From: Acidobacteriota bacterium
Lineage (GTDB): Bacteria > Acidobacteriota > Terriglobia > UBA7540
Assembly: GCA_023474345.1 (NCBI GenBank)
Contig: JAMCXS010000019.1
Location: 1-64,000, forward strand
DNA: 64,000 nucleotides
Reading direction: 5' to 3'
Shown: piece by piece, positions 26,551 to 36,718 of the stretch
Position numbering within the stretch: position 1 is the stretch's first letter
Layout: every line of letters starts with the position of its first letter
Position numbers and translations under genes: made by a program
The notes under the pieces: generated by a model
What the model saw: only the letters and a program-made list of their open reading frames with translations
Told to the model about the DNA's origin: nothing
Databases searched by the model: none

Positions 26551-29500
26551 CGGAATTTCAGTTCAAGACCGAAGATTCCGTTCTGGTCGCGAAAGCCGCG
26601 CACCGCCATACGCGGATTGACAGTCCATTCAAACTCGAAAATCCGGTACTGCGAGTTTGCCGTGGTGGTTTCGTACGTAATAGTGAGCTGTGGCGAGACT
26701 TGCTGTTCAATGGTTAAGACAGGTCCTCCCAACGTTCCGAGCTCAGCTGAGTACGGAACAAGCTTTACGCGGCTCACGCCAAACAGGCGCTGAACTCTGC
26801 CCGTAAACTGACTGGAAAGTGCCTGGGAAAGCAGGGCGCTAGCACCCATAGAGGAGAAGGAGTTTCCGCTGGCAGGAGCAAATTCATTCAGTCGTCTGGA
26901 GTATCCGAACGCCAGCAGCGAGAGGATATCCTCGGTGGGTAACGGGGGATCAGAGCGGTAGGAGAGTCGAATTCGGTCGGGCGGACCAGAGACTTCCAGG
27001 GTTAACTCGTACTTGTCGATACGCGTCTGGACCTGGAGGTCAACGACAGGTTCAGTCTGAAAGGGGTTCGTCATCGATATCTCGCCGCGCGAAAGCGTGT
27101 AGCGATTGCCGCGGAAAATTGCATCTCCGCTCCGCAGATACACATTTCCCACTGCTACCGGGTTGGCCAGCGTTCCTTGCAGGCGCGTATCGATATCCGA
27201 AACGACGCGCAGGTTATGCGTCTCGATCCGCACAGGCCGGGTTGAGGCGACACGGACGTTCAGATTGATCCTGGAGGCGAAGGGCAAAGCGACCCCGAGG
27301 GAAGAATTTTCAAGGGGCTTATTGCTTCCCGTGATCAGGTCGATAAGACTCAGGTTTTCGCTCGCGAAAATATTGCGGATTGTAATCTCTCCGTTCAGTT
27401 GTCCGCGGGCTGGCGTTCCTCGGAGTACCAAGTCCCCATCCAACAGAGACGTGAAATCCGAAGGGAAGCGCACACGCACTTGGGAGAGCTTGGTCCGAAT
27501 CGTGTATCGAAAAATATCCTGCAGCGCGACGTAACCGGCGAAACTTACCGTTCCTCCGCCAATCGTGCCTTTCAAGGAAGAGATGATTCCTCTTTCTCCT
27601 TCAAGTTTGATCGTGCCGTTCAGCGCATTCACACGGAAGGGGAGATCCCCGTATCCCAAATTCACGTCGTGAATTTCGACCATCCCCGCCATTCGCGGCT
27701 GCGCCAGTGTCCCTCCGACATGCACTTCCAGAGTTGATCCTCCCGTCGCCTGTATTTTGGCTGCCACCATGCTCAGGAGGGTTGCAGCCGTCGTTCCCTT
27801 GGCTGTCAAGTCAAGTGCGGGAGGGTGGGCGAAATGGATAGAGCCGCCGACTTCGAGGTTCGTCGCCGGTCCTTGCATTCGAAACCGGTTAAACTCCAGC
27901 CGGCGGCCGGCATATTGAACCTGGATGGGGTTTTCATTCGCCATCTTGATGGCGGGAAAATTCACTTCCAAACGTCGCACTTGGCCGCTTGCCGTTATAC
28001 GGCTTGCCTGCCTGACGGGTCCCTTTAGGGTGAAGGATCCGCTCGCGACAACCTGTGCGCCCAGCGTGCGCGCTACAAACTGCTCGATCCACGGGTCCAA
28101 GTGAAAATCCGTGTACTGGCCGGACATCTGCATAGGCCACTCGTTGCGCGTCTCTATATTTCCGCTAAATTGAACCCTGCCTCCTGTTCCTACCCCCTCG
28201 ATTTGCAACTGGATTTGATGTCCTTGCCAGTTGGCGTTGCCGTGAATGCTTCCAAATGATTGTCCTTTCCAAGCGAGCTGGTTTATGTCCAGAGTGGAAC
28301 GGACTCGCGCATCATCGAAAGTCCCTTCGCCGTTCACGTCAAAATTGACAAGGCCCAGGACTGCTCCGGCAGAGTCGGAGACGGCTCGTTCGGGATGGAG
28401 GAGTTGGAGTTTGCTGAGAGGGAAATCCCGTCCATGCAATTGGGCGGAGAAGGTTCGCTGGGCAGGATCAAGACGCAGTTGGCCGCTGGCCTGACCGCGT
28501 CCTTCGACGATTTTGAGCTTGTCAACTTCCCATGCGGAGCCGCTGACGCGGACTTGCGCGGATAGCGAATCGAATGGAAAACCGGCAAAGTCGCCGTTGT
28601 GAACCGTGAACGTACCTACCCCCGAAAGGTTTTCCAGCGTGCCCCCGGCCTGAACCTGGCCTGTCAAAAAACCTTGCATGGCAGGCTTCAGATTCAAGGC
28701 AGCGCGCAGCCCCGCGATCGGAGTCTCCCGCGCTGCGGCCTTAAGATGGATATGGCTATTACTATGGAGTGTCCAATTATCCAGGCTTGCTTGGGCGTCA
28801 AGCGTCAAAGTGCTTGTGCCCAGTTTCAAGCGACCTGAGCTTATGCTCGTGCGGTCCGGGGCTCCGAAAATATTTGCCTGGAAACCATCCCAGGGCCACC
28901 CGCCGTAATCGAAAGGTCCGGTTTCCAGATAACCGTCAATTTCCGGATGGCTGAAGGTTCCGGATATCTTGCCGGCAAAAATTGCCTGGCTTCTGAGGAC
29001 AAGGGACAACGGTTTCTTAGTTTCGATAAGAATCCTTGCCAGAGGACGCCATTCATCAAAATCTGAAGTCACCACCTTGACTGCCAACGATGTTTGAGGG
29101 GCACCGAATGCACCCTGAGCTTCTAAGGTGGAATGAGGGGTGGAAATTCTAGCATCCTCGAGATTCACCAGGGTTTCGCGCCCTACTGCGACAGATCCTT
29201 GCGCCAGGCCGTTGAGCGGAAGCCCGCCCCGAGCAGCTACCGTCGGGGCACGGAATTGAAGATCAAATTGGCCTTGGAATCCGGAGCGTTGCTGCCAACT
29301 CGCCTGTACCTTCCCATGGATCTGCGCCAAGGGGTGCAAAACCGCGATTACGCCGGAAGCTTCTGGAATTGATTCGAGAAGGGTATGAAGGTTCAAATCC
29401 TCGACCTGACCGCTGAAATCGAGGCTGGGATAAGAATTCTGCAAGGAAACGGTCGCTTCGCCTTGCGCTCTTCCTTCAAGTCCGGCAAAAACGACGTTGG

Positions 29501-30500
29501 TCAGCTTCAGGTGCTGTTGCTCAAATATGTAACGCGACGAAAGGCTTATCACACCGGGCTTGAATCGAGGAATGGTCAACTCAAGTTCGCGCGCCTCGGC
29601 ACGGCCGCGGACCTTCAGTCCCGCCTCGCCGTAAGAGCCCTTTCCTTCGACATACAGGTACCCCTTTTGCACTGCGGTGATGCGCAGATCCCTTGTGAGT
29701 TGCTCGAGGCCGCCATTGCTCCGAAATTCGAAGTTGCCGGTGAGTTGAGGCTCCCAGTGGAATGAGCCGCTTGCCTGGCCCCGAAGGTTCGCTATTTGCC
29801 AGCTTAATGAAGATACCTGGACGTGATTGCCCGAGAGCTGAAATGTGGTGGCGAATGATAGAGGTGGCAACTCTCTAGACTTCCAGTTGAGGACCGTATT
29901 CGAGGAAGCGATTGTCCCCAGATAATGTTGATCGTGACTCAGTCGCAACTGAATTGCTACATTGCGGGCCGCAACTTCAAAAGGCAAACGACGATTGTTC
30001 CAGTTCAGGGTGGTGTGGGCTAACGTTAGTTGGCGAATTTTGAGGTCCATTAAATCCTTGATGGTTCGCCTGTTCTCTGGCGTGATTCGAGCCCCTGGCA
30101 GGTTGGTTGAGCCATCGGGGTAGCTTATTAGCCGGATCTCCGCCTGTTGCCACTCGAGGACTCGCAATAGCAGCCGAAATCGGAGCAAAGAAGCAGGACT
30201 AATCTTGACAACGACCTCATGTGCAGAAAAAAGGGGCTGCCCGGAGTTCGTCTCGCGGCCGTGAATGATGAGTTGCCGGGCACTGACCCTGAGGTCCAGG
30301 GGGCGGAAACCCATTCCGACGATTTCAACTTTTCCGCCTGTGATCTCTTCCAGGCTTCCCTGGATGCGATGTTCAAGGGCGTGCCGAAACCTGGGAGTGC
30401 TTGCCAAGCCTATCAGCACTCCAAATACGACGAGGGTAATTCCCATCGCACGGATGAGCCAATCAACAAGTTTCGGTACCCCTCGGATTCTGAATTCCAC
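26535..30500 (-). CDS. tamB: TamB/YtfN-like translocation and assembly protein
   Basis: TamB-type proteins span the periplasm as a long beta-taco and move phospholipids or outer-membrane proteins together with an Omp85 partner. The roughly 1321-aa product has one N-terminal membrane anchor (GITLVVFGVLIGLA, about 15-30), then extended repeated beta strands. The conserved C-terminal DUF490 domain follows (about 950-1320: GDAIFRGNRYTLSRGEISMTNPF and DILSLLAFGYSRR), ending in an aromatic/basic tail. The start is uncertain: the track TTG (30515) lacks a ribosome site, whereas GTG 30500 has GGGGGAAG at the right distance. It is last in the Omp85-SurA-TamB operon, only about 20 bases after the SurA-like gene. 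Confidence 0.92.
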   Translation of the reverse strand: MEFRIRGVPKLVDWLIRAMGITLVVFGVLIGLASTPRFRHALEHRIQGSLEEITGGKVEIVGMGFRPLDLRVSARQLIIHGRETNSGQPLFSAHEVVVKISPASLLRFRLLLRVLEWQQAEIRLISYPDGSTNLPGARITPENRRTIKDLMDLKIRQLTLAHTTLNWNNRRLPFEVAARNVAIQLRLSHDQHYLGTIASSNTVLNWKSRELPPLSFATTFQLSGNHVQVSSLSWQIANLRGQASGSFHWEPQLTGNFEFRSNGGLEQLTRDLRITAVQKGYLYVEGKGSYGEAGLKVRGRAEARELELTIPRFKPGVISLSSRYIFEQQHLKLTNVVFAGLEGRAQGEATVSLQNSYPSLDFSGQVEDLNLHTLLESIPEASGVIAVLHPLAQIHGKVQASWQQRSGFQGQFDLQFRAPTVAARGGLPLNGLAQGSVAVGRETLVNLEDARISTPHSTLEAQGAFGAPQTSLAVKVVTSDFDEWRPLARILIETKKPLSLVLRSQAIFAGKISGTFSHPEIDGYLETGPFDYGGWPWDGFQANIFGAPDRTSISSGRLKLGTSTLTLDAQASLDNWTLHSNSHIHLKAAARETPIAGLRAALNLKPAMQGFLTGQVQAGGTLENLSGVGTFTVHNGDFAGFPFDSLSAQVRVSGSAWEVDKLKIVEGRGQASGQLRLDPAQRTFSAQLHGRDFPLSKLQLLHPERAVSDSAGAVLGLVNFDVNGEGTFDDARVRSTLDINQLAWKGQSFGSIHGNANWQGHQIQLQIEGVGTGGRVQFSGNIETRNEWPMQMSGQYTDFHLDPWIEQFVARTLGAQVVASGSFTLKGPVRQASRITASGQVRRLEVNFPAIKMANENPIQVQYAGRRLEFNRFRMQGPATNLEVGGSIHFAHPPALDLTAKGTTAATLLSMVAAKIQATGGSTLEVHVGGTLAQPRMAGMVEIHDVNLGYGDLPFRVNALNGTIKLEGERGIISSLKGTIGGGTVSFAGYVALQDIFRYTIRTKLSQVRVRFPSDFTSLLDGDLVLRGTPARGQLNGEITIRNIFASENLSLIDLITGSNKPLENSSLGVALPFASRINLNVRVASTRPVRIETHNLRVVSDIDTRLQGTLANPVAVGNVYLRSGDAIFRGNRYTLSRGEISMTNPFQTEPVVDLQVQTRIDKYELTLEVSGPPDRIRLSYRSDPPLPTEDILSLLAFGYSRRLNEFAPASGNSFSSMGASALLSQALSSQFTGRVQRLFGVSRVKLVPYSAELGTLGGPVLTIEQQVSPQLTITYETTTANSQYRIFEFEWTVNPRMAVRGFRDQNGIFGLELKFRKRFR

Positions 30501-30518
30501 TTCTTCTTCCCCCAAGGC

Positions 30519-31166
30519 TCAGTTCGAATGAATCGTGACCCGGTTAACGGATTTCAACCGTTCCAGCCACTGCTCGAGCAGTTGATTTATTTTTCTTTGC
30601 ACAACAATTTCCTGGATCTTGTCGCGAACATCGGCAAGCGGCGGCGGGGGCGTGCTATGACTCCTGGCATACTCCGGAACAAAAGTCTCTTTGTAGTAAG
30701 TTTCGACTTCATTCGGGTCGGGGTACGCGCCGGGCCTCAGCCGTTCATCGATCATTCTTAGCGTCCGTTGGTAAACCTCCAGCCGCTTCAGCACCTGCTG
30801 CTCGGTCATGCCAAGCGCCTGGAGTGCTGATCGGTATGCTGCGTTGCTGGGAAATTCCTTGCGGACCTGGCTCAAGGTGTTCTCGGCCGCTTTTTTAGAG
30901 TTTGCTGATCCCGTGGCTTCAACGCTCATCTGCTCTGCAAGCAGCTTTTGACTAATCAATCTGTTCAGGACGGCTTTACGGACGGCGGGGTCGGGCGAGC
31001 CTGTCGGAGGCTGGCCCTGAAGGAATAGTTCAAGGTGGTATTCCTCTTCGACATCACGCTGGGTGATGGCGACATGGCCGATGGAGGCAACTACCCGGTC
31101 CAGAGTCTCTCCTCCGGCGGGCCTGGGCAGCAGCGTCAGTGTGCAAGCTACTATCCAGGTGATCAG
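30519..31166 (-). CDS. SurA-N-domain periplasmic chaperone without PPIase domain, non-canonical start
   Basis: The track shows only 146 aa from an internal TTG (30959), but the frame stays open upstream and encodes more of the domain: a hydrophobic leader (ITWIVACTLTLLP), then RVVASIGHVAITQRDVEEE and AVRKAVLNRLISQKLLAEQM, the classic start of SurA/PpiC N-terminal chaperone domains. No ATG, GTG or TTG lies in frame before the leader. The CTG at 31166 overlaps the upstream TGA as CTGA, mimicking the usual ATGA coupling. With it the protein has 215 aa. There is no parvulin domain, so it should act as a chaperone only. Its place between the Omp85 gene and tamB fits a role in outer-membrane protein delivery. 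A sequencing error near the start is the alternative. Confidence 0.75.
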   Translation of the reverse strand: MITWIVACTLTLLPRPAGGETLDRVVASIGHVAITQRDVEEEYHLELFLQGQPPTGSPDPAVRKAVLNRLISQKLLAEQMSVEATGSANSKKAAENTLSQVRKEFPSNAAYRSALQALGMTEQQVLKRLEVYQRTLRMIDERLRPGAYPDPNEVETYYKETFVPEYARSHSTPPPPLADVRDKIQEIVVQRKINQLLEQWLERLKSVNRVTIHSN

Positions 31167-34102
31167 AAGCTTTGTCCGATGCTCAAGAAATATTGTACGT
31201 GTGATAGCTGGCGGACCTCCGTTCCGCCCGGTACCGCGACCTGGTAATTCGGCGGATTCAGGGCATAACCGACATCAAAGCTCAGCGGTCCCACGGGTGT
31301 CGTGTAAAGCAGTCCCACGCCGACCGCGTGAACGGTATAGTCAAAGTCAGTGGGCGAATTTTGCGTGACCTTGAACAGCCGCATCTTTCGAATTGACGAA
31401 TATACGTTTCCCATGTCGTGGAAAAGCACCACTCCAAAACGGTCATTGTCAAAGGGCATGCGCAGTTCGAGTGAATTCAAAAACAACGCGTTGCCACCAA
31501 TGGGAAAGCCGGTTTCAGGATCGCGCGGCCCCGCTTGATTGATGGAAAACCCTCGGTGAGAATCACTCCCACCCATGAAAAAGCGCTCCGGCAGCGGAAT
31601 GTCATGGGTCAGGACTACCTGTTTCTGACCGTTAGCATCGGTAACGACGACGCTTCTGAGCCCGCCGTATGGTGACTCAACGGCGAAGCGAGTATCGCGG
31701 GCAAAAATCAAATGTGGGCCCAATCGGTAATAGGTCGAATTCTGGGCCGAAAAGCGGAGGAAATCCGCTTCAGACCCGAAGCCGGACCAGGAAACACCCG
31801 CGTCAGCCATTGAATACGAACCCCGGGTGGGATTGACAGGGTTATCCCGGTGGTCGTTGACGTAACTTAATGCAAACATGCCGATCCGGGCGGGAAGGCT
31901 GAACAGCGGAATTTGGTTGGCCGAAATGCGGTTCGACAAATCCAGTGCCTGGACATTGCGAAAAGAGTACCGGGCCGACAAAAATGTTGCCGGACTCCAG
32001 CGCTTTTCAACCAGAAAGGAAGCTTCTTCGCGCTTTGCCGTAAAGGTCAGAACGTTCCGGCTGTATTCTGCCGATGCGTTGAAGCGGACGCTGATGTCGC
32101 GGTGGGAAGGGAGCATCGGGATGAGATACCCGAGGGTAGCGGCTTTATCGAGAGCGGAAAATCTGCCTTGAAAACTCGCCGTCTGGTTTCGCCCGCCTAC
32201 ATTCAGGCGCGAAAGGTCAAGGGAGACGCGTGGGCTGGCTTTCAACTGGCCTTGCGGTTCATTACTTCCCAGGCGTTGCACTTCGAGCCCGCCCCCGTAA
32301 CCAAGAGTCCAACGGCGCGCTTCTTCCATATTGACCAGGATCGATTTCTTTGTCTCGGTCGTGCCGGGGTTTTCAGGTGCAATCTGTACTTGATTAAAAA
32401 GTCCCAGGTCATAAAGCCGTCGCTGGGACTCGAGAAGGTTGCTCTCGTTGGCGGGCTCGCCCGGACGGAATGAAAGCTCGCGCTGGACGACCCCGTCGCG
32501 CGTATGCGTATTGCCCAGCAGGACAATGCGCTGAATGTACTCTTCACGGCCTGGTTCAACTCTATAATCGACATCAACAACATGGCTCGTGGACGATGGG
32601 GAACTGCTTGTGTCAACTTTGGCGTGAGTATATCCGTGGTTCGCGAAATACTGAAGAATGGTGTTGCGATCCTTCTGTTCGTTTTGAGGAGAATAGGGAT
32701 GTCCGGGTCTATTGGCCAGGTGGGGCAAAAGCTCTTTTTGTCGATCTGCGGTAACGCCCTGCAGCGTGAGGTTTCCGACCAGTGTTTGTACTCCTTCCTG
32801 GATGTCCAGCGTCACGAAAAGGTGATTGGGCTGGTCACGGTAGTAGTAGTCGAAATGGGGAGTGATGGTCGTATCCAAGAAGCCTCGCGATTGATAAAGT
32901 GCCTTCAGCGAATCGATATCCTGTGCGAGTTGTTTCTCGCTGAAAGCGGCGCTTTCGAAAAACAATCCGGCGGGGTGGATGGTCATCGCGGGCAGAAGAT
33001 CAATATCTGGAAGATAATGGTTGCCAACGAATTTATACCCTACATATTCGCCCCATGCTCCCCGATTCACCGTATAGGTGATCTGGAGTTGGTTCGGTTT
33101 CGGACGAGTGATGGGTGCCACGCTGACCGAGGCATGGAAATAGCCCTTCTGTTGGAAAAAATCCCTCAGGGCTTCGGCTCCTCTTCTTAGCGCTGGTTCG
33201 TCAGTCACGCCGTCCTGATACAGCGGGAGAACATTCCGCAGTTTTGAGGTTGAAATTTTAGCTCCACGCACGCGAACCAGGATCATAGGACCGGCTTCTG
33301 ATTCTATGTGAAGCTCTTCTGTGTTGGTTTTAGGTTCGAAGACTCGTTTTCGAATAGTGGTATTGGCCTGAAGATAGCCCCGCTTCATGTAGAACTCGTG
33401 GATCTTGAAGAGCCCTTTTTCGACTTCGGATGAGGTGAGATGATCACCTGCCTTCCATCCGGCTACCCGATTCAAGCGCGCCGCAGGGTAGACGGACTGG
33501 CCTTCGAATATGATCTTGCTGACGCTGGCTTGCGGACCGGAATTAATGGTGAACAGGACATTTGCTACTTGGTTCACTGGATCGCGAACAATCCTGGTCT
33601 GAATCTCAGGCCGGTAGTAACCGTTGTCCGCCAGGACGCGTTGCATGCTGATTTTTGCGCGGGCAAGAACTTGTTCGTTTAGAGGATTCCCCAGAGGCAG
33701 CCGCGCCGCTGCGACAAGACTACTCGGGCCAAGCGGCTTGAATGTTCCGGCAACCTGCACAAGTCCGACAAAATACTGTGCTTTTCCAACAAAAACCAGC
33801 TCAACGCCACCGGGAGCGGGTTCGGCATCCGCTCGGAGATCGGTAAATCGGCCTGTGGCATAAAGCTCTTTAAGGCTCTCATCGACTCTGGCAGGATCCA
33901 GGGGCTTACCAATCTGCTGGACGATTTGTTTTTTGAATTGGGAGAGATCCAGTTCGGCGTCGCTCTTAAGGTCTACCCGAGTAACAGTGCGGCCCCATTC
34001 CGGCGAAGAGCCCAGAACCAGTCCCGCGCATCCAAGCCATGCAAAAGCCAGCATGATACCCGCACGGCCAAGAAGCATAGCTACGAACGCACACCCCTTC
34101 AC
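31163..34102 (-). CDS. BamA/TamA-family outer-membrane assembly protein (Omp85)
   Basis: The 979-aa protein has a signal peptide (about 1-30), several POTRA domains (about 40-560; repeated blocks such as GNHYLPDIDLLP, LGNTHTRDGVVQREL and YSPQNEQKDR) and a C-terminal 16-strand barrel. The barrel has the lid-lock motif as SHRGFSINQAGP and ends in Phe (YFLSIGQSF), the outer-membrane targeting signal. The POTRA region is longer than in E. coli TamA. With tamB downstream it is probably the TamA-like partner, but a BamA-type role cannot be excluded. The start is GTG at 34102; an internal ATG eight codons in is possible. The stop overlaps the next gene. Confidence 0.93.
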   Translation of the reverse strand: MKGCAFVAMLLGRAGIMLAFAWLGCAGLVLGSSPEWGRTVTRVDLKSDAELDLSQFKKQIVQQIGKPLDPARVDESLKELYATGRFTDLRADAEPAPGGVELVFVGKAQYFVGLVQVAGTFKPLGPSSLVAAARLPLGNPLNEQVLARAKISMQRVLADNGYYRPEIQTRIVRDPVNQVANVLFTINSGPQASVSKIIFEGQSVYPAARLNRVAGWKAGDHLTSSEVEKGLFKIHEFYMKRGYLQANTTIRKRVFEPKTNTEELHIESEAGPMILVRVRGAKISTSKLRNVLPLYQDGVTDEPALRRGAEALRDFFQQKGYFHASVSVAPITRPKPNQLQITYTVNRGAWGEYVGYKFVGNHYLPDIDLLPAMTIHPAGLFFESAAFSEKQLAQDIDSLKALYQSRGFLDTTITPHFDYYYRDQPNHLFVTLDIQEGVQTLVGNLTLQGVTADRQKELLPHLANRPGHPYSPQNEQKDRNTILQYFANHGYTHAKVDTSSSPSSTSHVVDVDYRVEPGREEYIQRIVLLGNTHTRDGVVQRELSFRPGEPANESNLLESQRRLYDLGLFNQVQIAPENPGTTETKKSILVNMEEARRWTLGYGGGLEVQRLGSNEPQGQLKASPRVSLDLSRLNVGGRNQTASFQGRFSALDKAATLGYLIPMLPSHRDISVRFNASAEYSRNVLTFTAKREEASFLVEKRWSPATFLSARYSFRNVQALDLSNRISANQIPLFSLPARIGMFALSYVNDHRDNPVNPTRGSYSMADAGVSWSGFGSEADFLRFSAQNSTYYRLGPHLIFARDTRFAVESPYGGLRSVVVTDANGQKQVVLTHDIPLPERFFMGGSDSHRGFSINQAGPRDPETGFPIGGNALFLNSLELRMPFDNDRFGVVLFHDMGNVYSSIRKMRLFKVTQNSPTDFDYTVHAVGVGLLYTTPVGPLSFDVGYALNPPNYQVAVPGGTEVRQLSHVQYFLSIGQSF

Positions 34103-34228
34103 ATTACCCAGCGCATAGGACCGCGGGCAAAAGACCTTGAGGCAGGATCGCTTGGCGTAAAGTTCTCTCCAAGAGATTGCGCTTCACCCCCGAATGCCAT
34201 AATCAATAAAGTCAATTCGGCCACACTC

Positions 34229-34258
34229 ATTATAGCTTTCATTGATGAATCCGTCGAA
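34229..34258 (-). promoter_or_regulatory. Possible promoter of the Omp85-SurA-tamB operon
   Basis: A perfect TATAAT (34229-34234, minus strand) lies about 125 bases before the Omp85 start. The -35 (TTCGAC, 18-base spacer) is poor. The rest of 34103-34423 has no gene that I can support. Confidence 0.35.
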
Positions 34259-34423
34259 GAAACCCGAACAACCCCGCCGTATGCAACCCAGGTTGCTCCG
34301 AATTCTTCGCCCGGCCCGAGTCCGGCTCAAAATACCTTCTAACCTCAAGGCCCCACCCGTCTCGGCTGGCCCCGCCAACGTCGCCGGACGAGTAAGTGGT
34401 CCGTTCGCGTCCCTCAACGCAGG

Positions 34424-35188
34424 CTATCGAGCCAATTTCCCGAGGACTCGCTTGAGGAGACTGTTTGAAGGAAATCCCTGGCCAAGGTGCTGTCGAAAAC
34501 CTTCCGCCCAACGAAACCCAATGCACTTTCCAACCTCTTGTGCCATCTCTCTCATGGTTGTGAGCGTTTCGGGGATTTCTTGTTGTGCTTTGAGCCACGC
34601 CTGCTGGCTCTTGTGGCAGGCCAGCATCTGTTCTTTACGTTCGAGGGTTTTGCTGATGTCGACATAGAGCCCGGACGCTATTTTGTTGCCCAGGATATCG
34701 CGTCTGCCGAAGGCATCGGCGTAGTAGAGATGCGGAACGTCGGAAAGGGCTGGCGCCGGACGTCGGATGCCGGTCTTATAGTTGGGAGCCATCGCACCGA
34801 AGCAAGCGGTCTGAGCGAGACGGCTTACAGTCTCATGATCGACCATGTAATCAGACGGGGAGTGCGTGAAAACGATGGACGGGCACACTTGGCGAACGAG
34901 TTCCATCACCTTGTTCAGATGGACACGATCATAAAAAATGAGCAGGTCTTTTCCCTTTAGACAATGGTATCTGGCCCCAATTAGCGAGGCGGCTTCCCTG
35001 GCTTCGCGCTGGCGTATGCCAGCGATTTTTGAGGCAGGGAGTGTCGTGCTCCCGCAGTCGCCTGCTGACATTGTTGCAATGTGAACACGTGCGCCGCCGG
35101 CGGCAAGATGAGCCAGTGTTCCGGAACAAAGGAATTCCGCATCATCCGGATGAGCAAACAGGGCAAGAACGCTAATGGAATTCACCAT
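34424..35188 (-). CDS. PIG-L/LmbE family deacetylase
   Basis: The Rossmann-like deacetylase fold begins SVLALFAHPDDAEFLCSG, whose HPDD motif binds zinc and supplies the general base. The second metal/substrate motif is HSPSDYMVDHE. Family members remove acetyl groups from GlcNAc-linked substrates (GlcNAc-PI, mycothiol or bacillithiol precursors, antibiotics, chitin oligomers); the substrate here is unknown. ATG 35188 gives 254 aa and starts the domain directly; the GTG at 35257 adds an unrelated leader. It is the last gene of a probable minus-strand operon beginning at 40522. Confidence 0.88.
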   Translation of the reverse strand: MVNSISVLALFAHPDDAEFLCSGTLAHLAAGGARVHIATMSAGDCGSTTLPASKIAGIRQREAREAASLIGARYHCLKGKDLLIFYDRVHLNKVMELVRQVCPSIVFTHSPSDYMVDHETVSRLAQTACFGAMAPNYKTGIRRPAPALSDVPHLYYADAFGRRDILGNKIASGLYVDISKTLERKEQMLACHKSQQAWLKAQQEIPETLTTMREMAQEVGKCIGFRWAEGFRQHLGQGFPSNSLLKRVLGKLAR

Positions 35189-35397
35189 GGTGTTAGAACC
35201 TGAATCTCCTTTCTGTGCTGATAGCGGCCGCCGCCCGGCGGTAGATTCGTGCCTCACTCCAGCGGACGTCCTTGATCGGAAACTCGAATACGTGCGACTT
35301 GTTGCCCAGGGCGGAAACTGCGGAAGGGCAAATCTCCGTGATTCCGCCGTATGGTTTTCATACTCCAGTTACGTTTAGGACCGCGACAGCCTTGTTG

Positions 35398-36618
35398 CTA
35401 ACGAACGGCCTCAAGCATCGCAACGATGTTTTCTGGAGGAACATCAGCCAGGATATTGTGTACCTGCTGGAAAACGAACCCGCCTTTAGGGCTGAAAATA
35501 TCGACCTGCTTTCTGACATGGCGGCGAATTGCCTCTGGTGTGCCCTTCGGTAAAATCTCCTGCGTGTTGCATCCTCCCCCCCAAAAGACCAGATCTTTCC
35601 CATACTCTCGTTTTAACTGCTCTGGATCCATTCCTGCGCAGGTAATCTGGACAGGATTAATGGCATCCAAACCTGCGTCAATGAGGTCAGGAAGAAGTTG
35701 TCGAACGCCGCCGCAGCAGTGAAGCATGACCTTTACGTCAGCCAATTCTTTAGAGCGCCTCCACATCAGGCTATGCCTGGGCTTAAAAAACTCCCGATAC
35801 ATGCCGGGAGAAATCTGCGGTCCAGATTGCATCCCAAGATCGTCACCGAAGACAATTATATCGATGTAGGGGCCGACCGCTTTCAGAAATTTCTCCAGAT
35901 TGGCAAGATGTATCTCCACCAGCCGGTCAAGAAACTCGTGAGCCTTTCGAGGTTCGCCGGCCAAGAGCAAATAGAAGTTGTCATTTCGATAAAGGAACTG
36001 TCCTGACTCGAGGAGATTTCCACCGAACAACCCCAGGATTGCTCGGTCCGTCTTAGCCCGGAGGCTTCTTGCCCCGTCGGCGAGGCGACTGAGGCCTTCT
36101 GGGCCATCCCCCAGAGGACCGGGAGGGCTTGCTATGGTGTGCCACATCGATTCTTCCATGGCCGCAACAACTGTCTTCGGACCTCGCTCGTCAGCGAACG
36201 GAAAATACGCCTGCTCAAAATACAATGCTCCATCCGGCATCCGGGCAATAACCTTTCCGCTCTTCGACCGGAACACCCATTGTCCCTCAGTTCGTTCAGG
36301 CAGAGCCCACACGGGCATTTGGCAAGGGGTCCCATCGGGCAAGACCCAATCCGCCCACGAGTCGTCCTGCAGGGCAAAGCCGCGGCCAAGTTCGATGGTG
36401 TCAACCCCGAATTGATCCAGGACATCCTCGTCGACGATGGCGAGTTGCTGAATAGGGTCATAGACGCGAATCGGTTTGCCCGGCAGTCCTAAGTGCTTGC
36501 GCAATTTTGCATAGCTTATAGCTGCGATTCCTGATGATCGATGTCCGGAAAGGTCGATGGGGACATGGTCGGATTCCTTATGATCGAATGCCGCGCGAAC
36601 TCGTTCTCTTGAAGTCAT
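35398..36618 (-). CDS. URO-D family methyltransferase-like protein, second copy
   Basis: This 406-aa protein starts MTSRERVRAAFDHKESDHVPID, the URO-D family signature, and has a Cys/His-rich metal site (VMLHCCGGVRQLLPDLIDAG) and FWGGGCNTQ. As with the copy at 8697-9731, the Cys-containing motif points to cobamide-type methyl transfer rather than heme synthesis. The two copies are distant relatives, not recent duplicates. The ATG at 36618 has GAGG eight bases upstream and is preferred to 36633. It lies in the operon with a LarA-like protein, esterase and TlpA-like protein, suggesting a shared catabolic role. Confidence 0.83.
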   Translation of the reverse strand: MTSRERVRAAFDHKESDHVPIDLSGHRSSGIAAISYAKLRKHLGLPGKPIRVYDPIQQLAIVDEDVLDQFGVDTIELGRGFALQDDSWADWVLPDGTPCQMPVWALPERTEGQWVFRSKSGKVIARMPDGALYFEQAYFPFADERGPKTVVAAMEESMWHTIASPPGPLGDGPEGLSRLADGARSLRAKTDRAILGLFGGNLLESGQFLYRNDNFYLLLAGEPRKAHEFLDRLVEIHLANLEKFLKAVGPYIDIIVFGDDLGMQSGPQISPGMYREFFKPRHSLMWRRSKELADVKVMLHCCGGVRQLLPDLIDAGLDAINPVQITCAGMDPEQLKREYGKDLVFWGGGCNTQEILPKGTPEAIRRHVRKQVDIFSPKGGFVFQQVHNILADVPPENIVAMLEAVR

Positions 36619-36718
36619 GTTTCCAATCCTCATGTTTGCACCGAAGTCTGTTTCGACGGAACGCGCCTAAAAACTACAAGCGGTGTCACCTTCCCGACGA
36701 AGACGCGATGGGTTAAGA

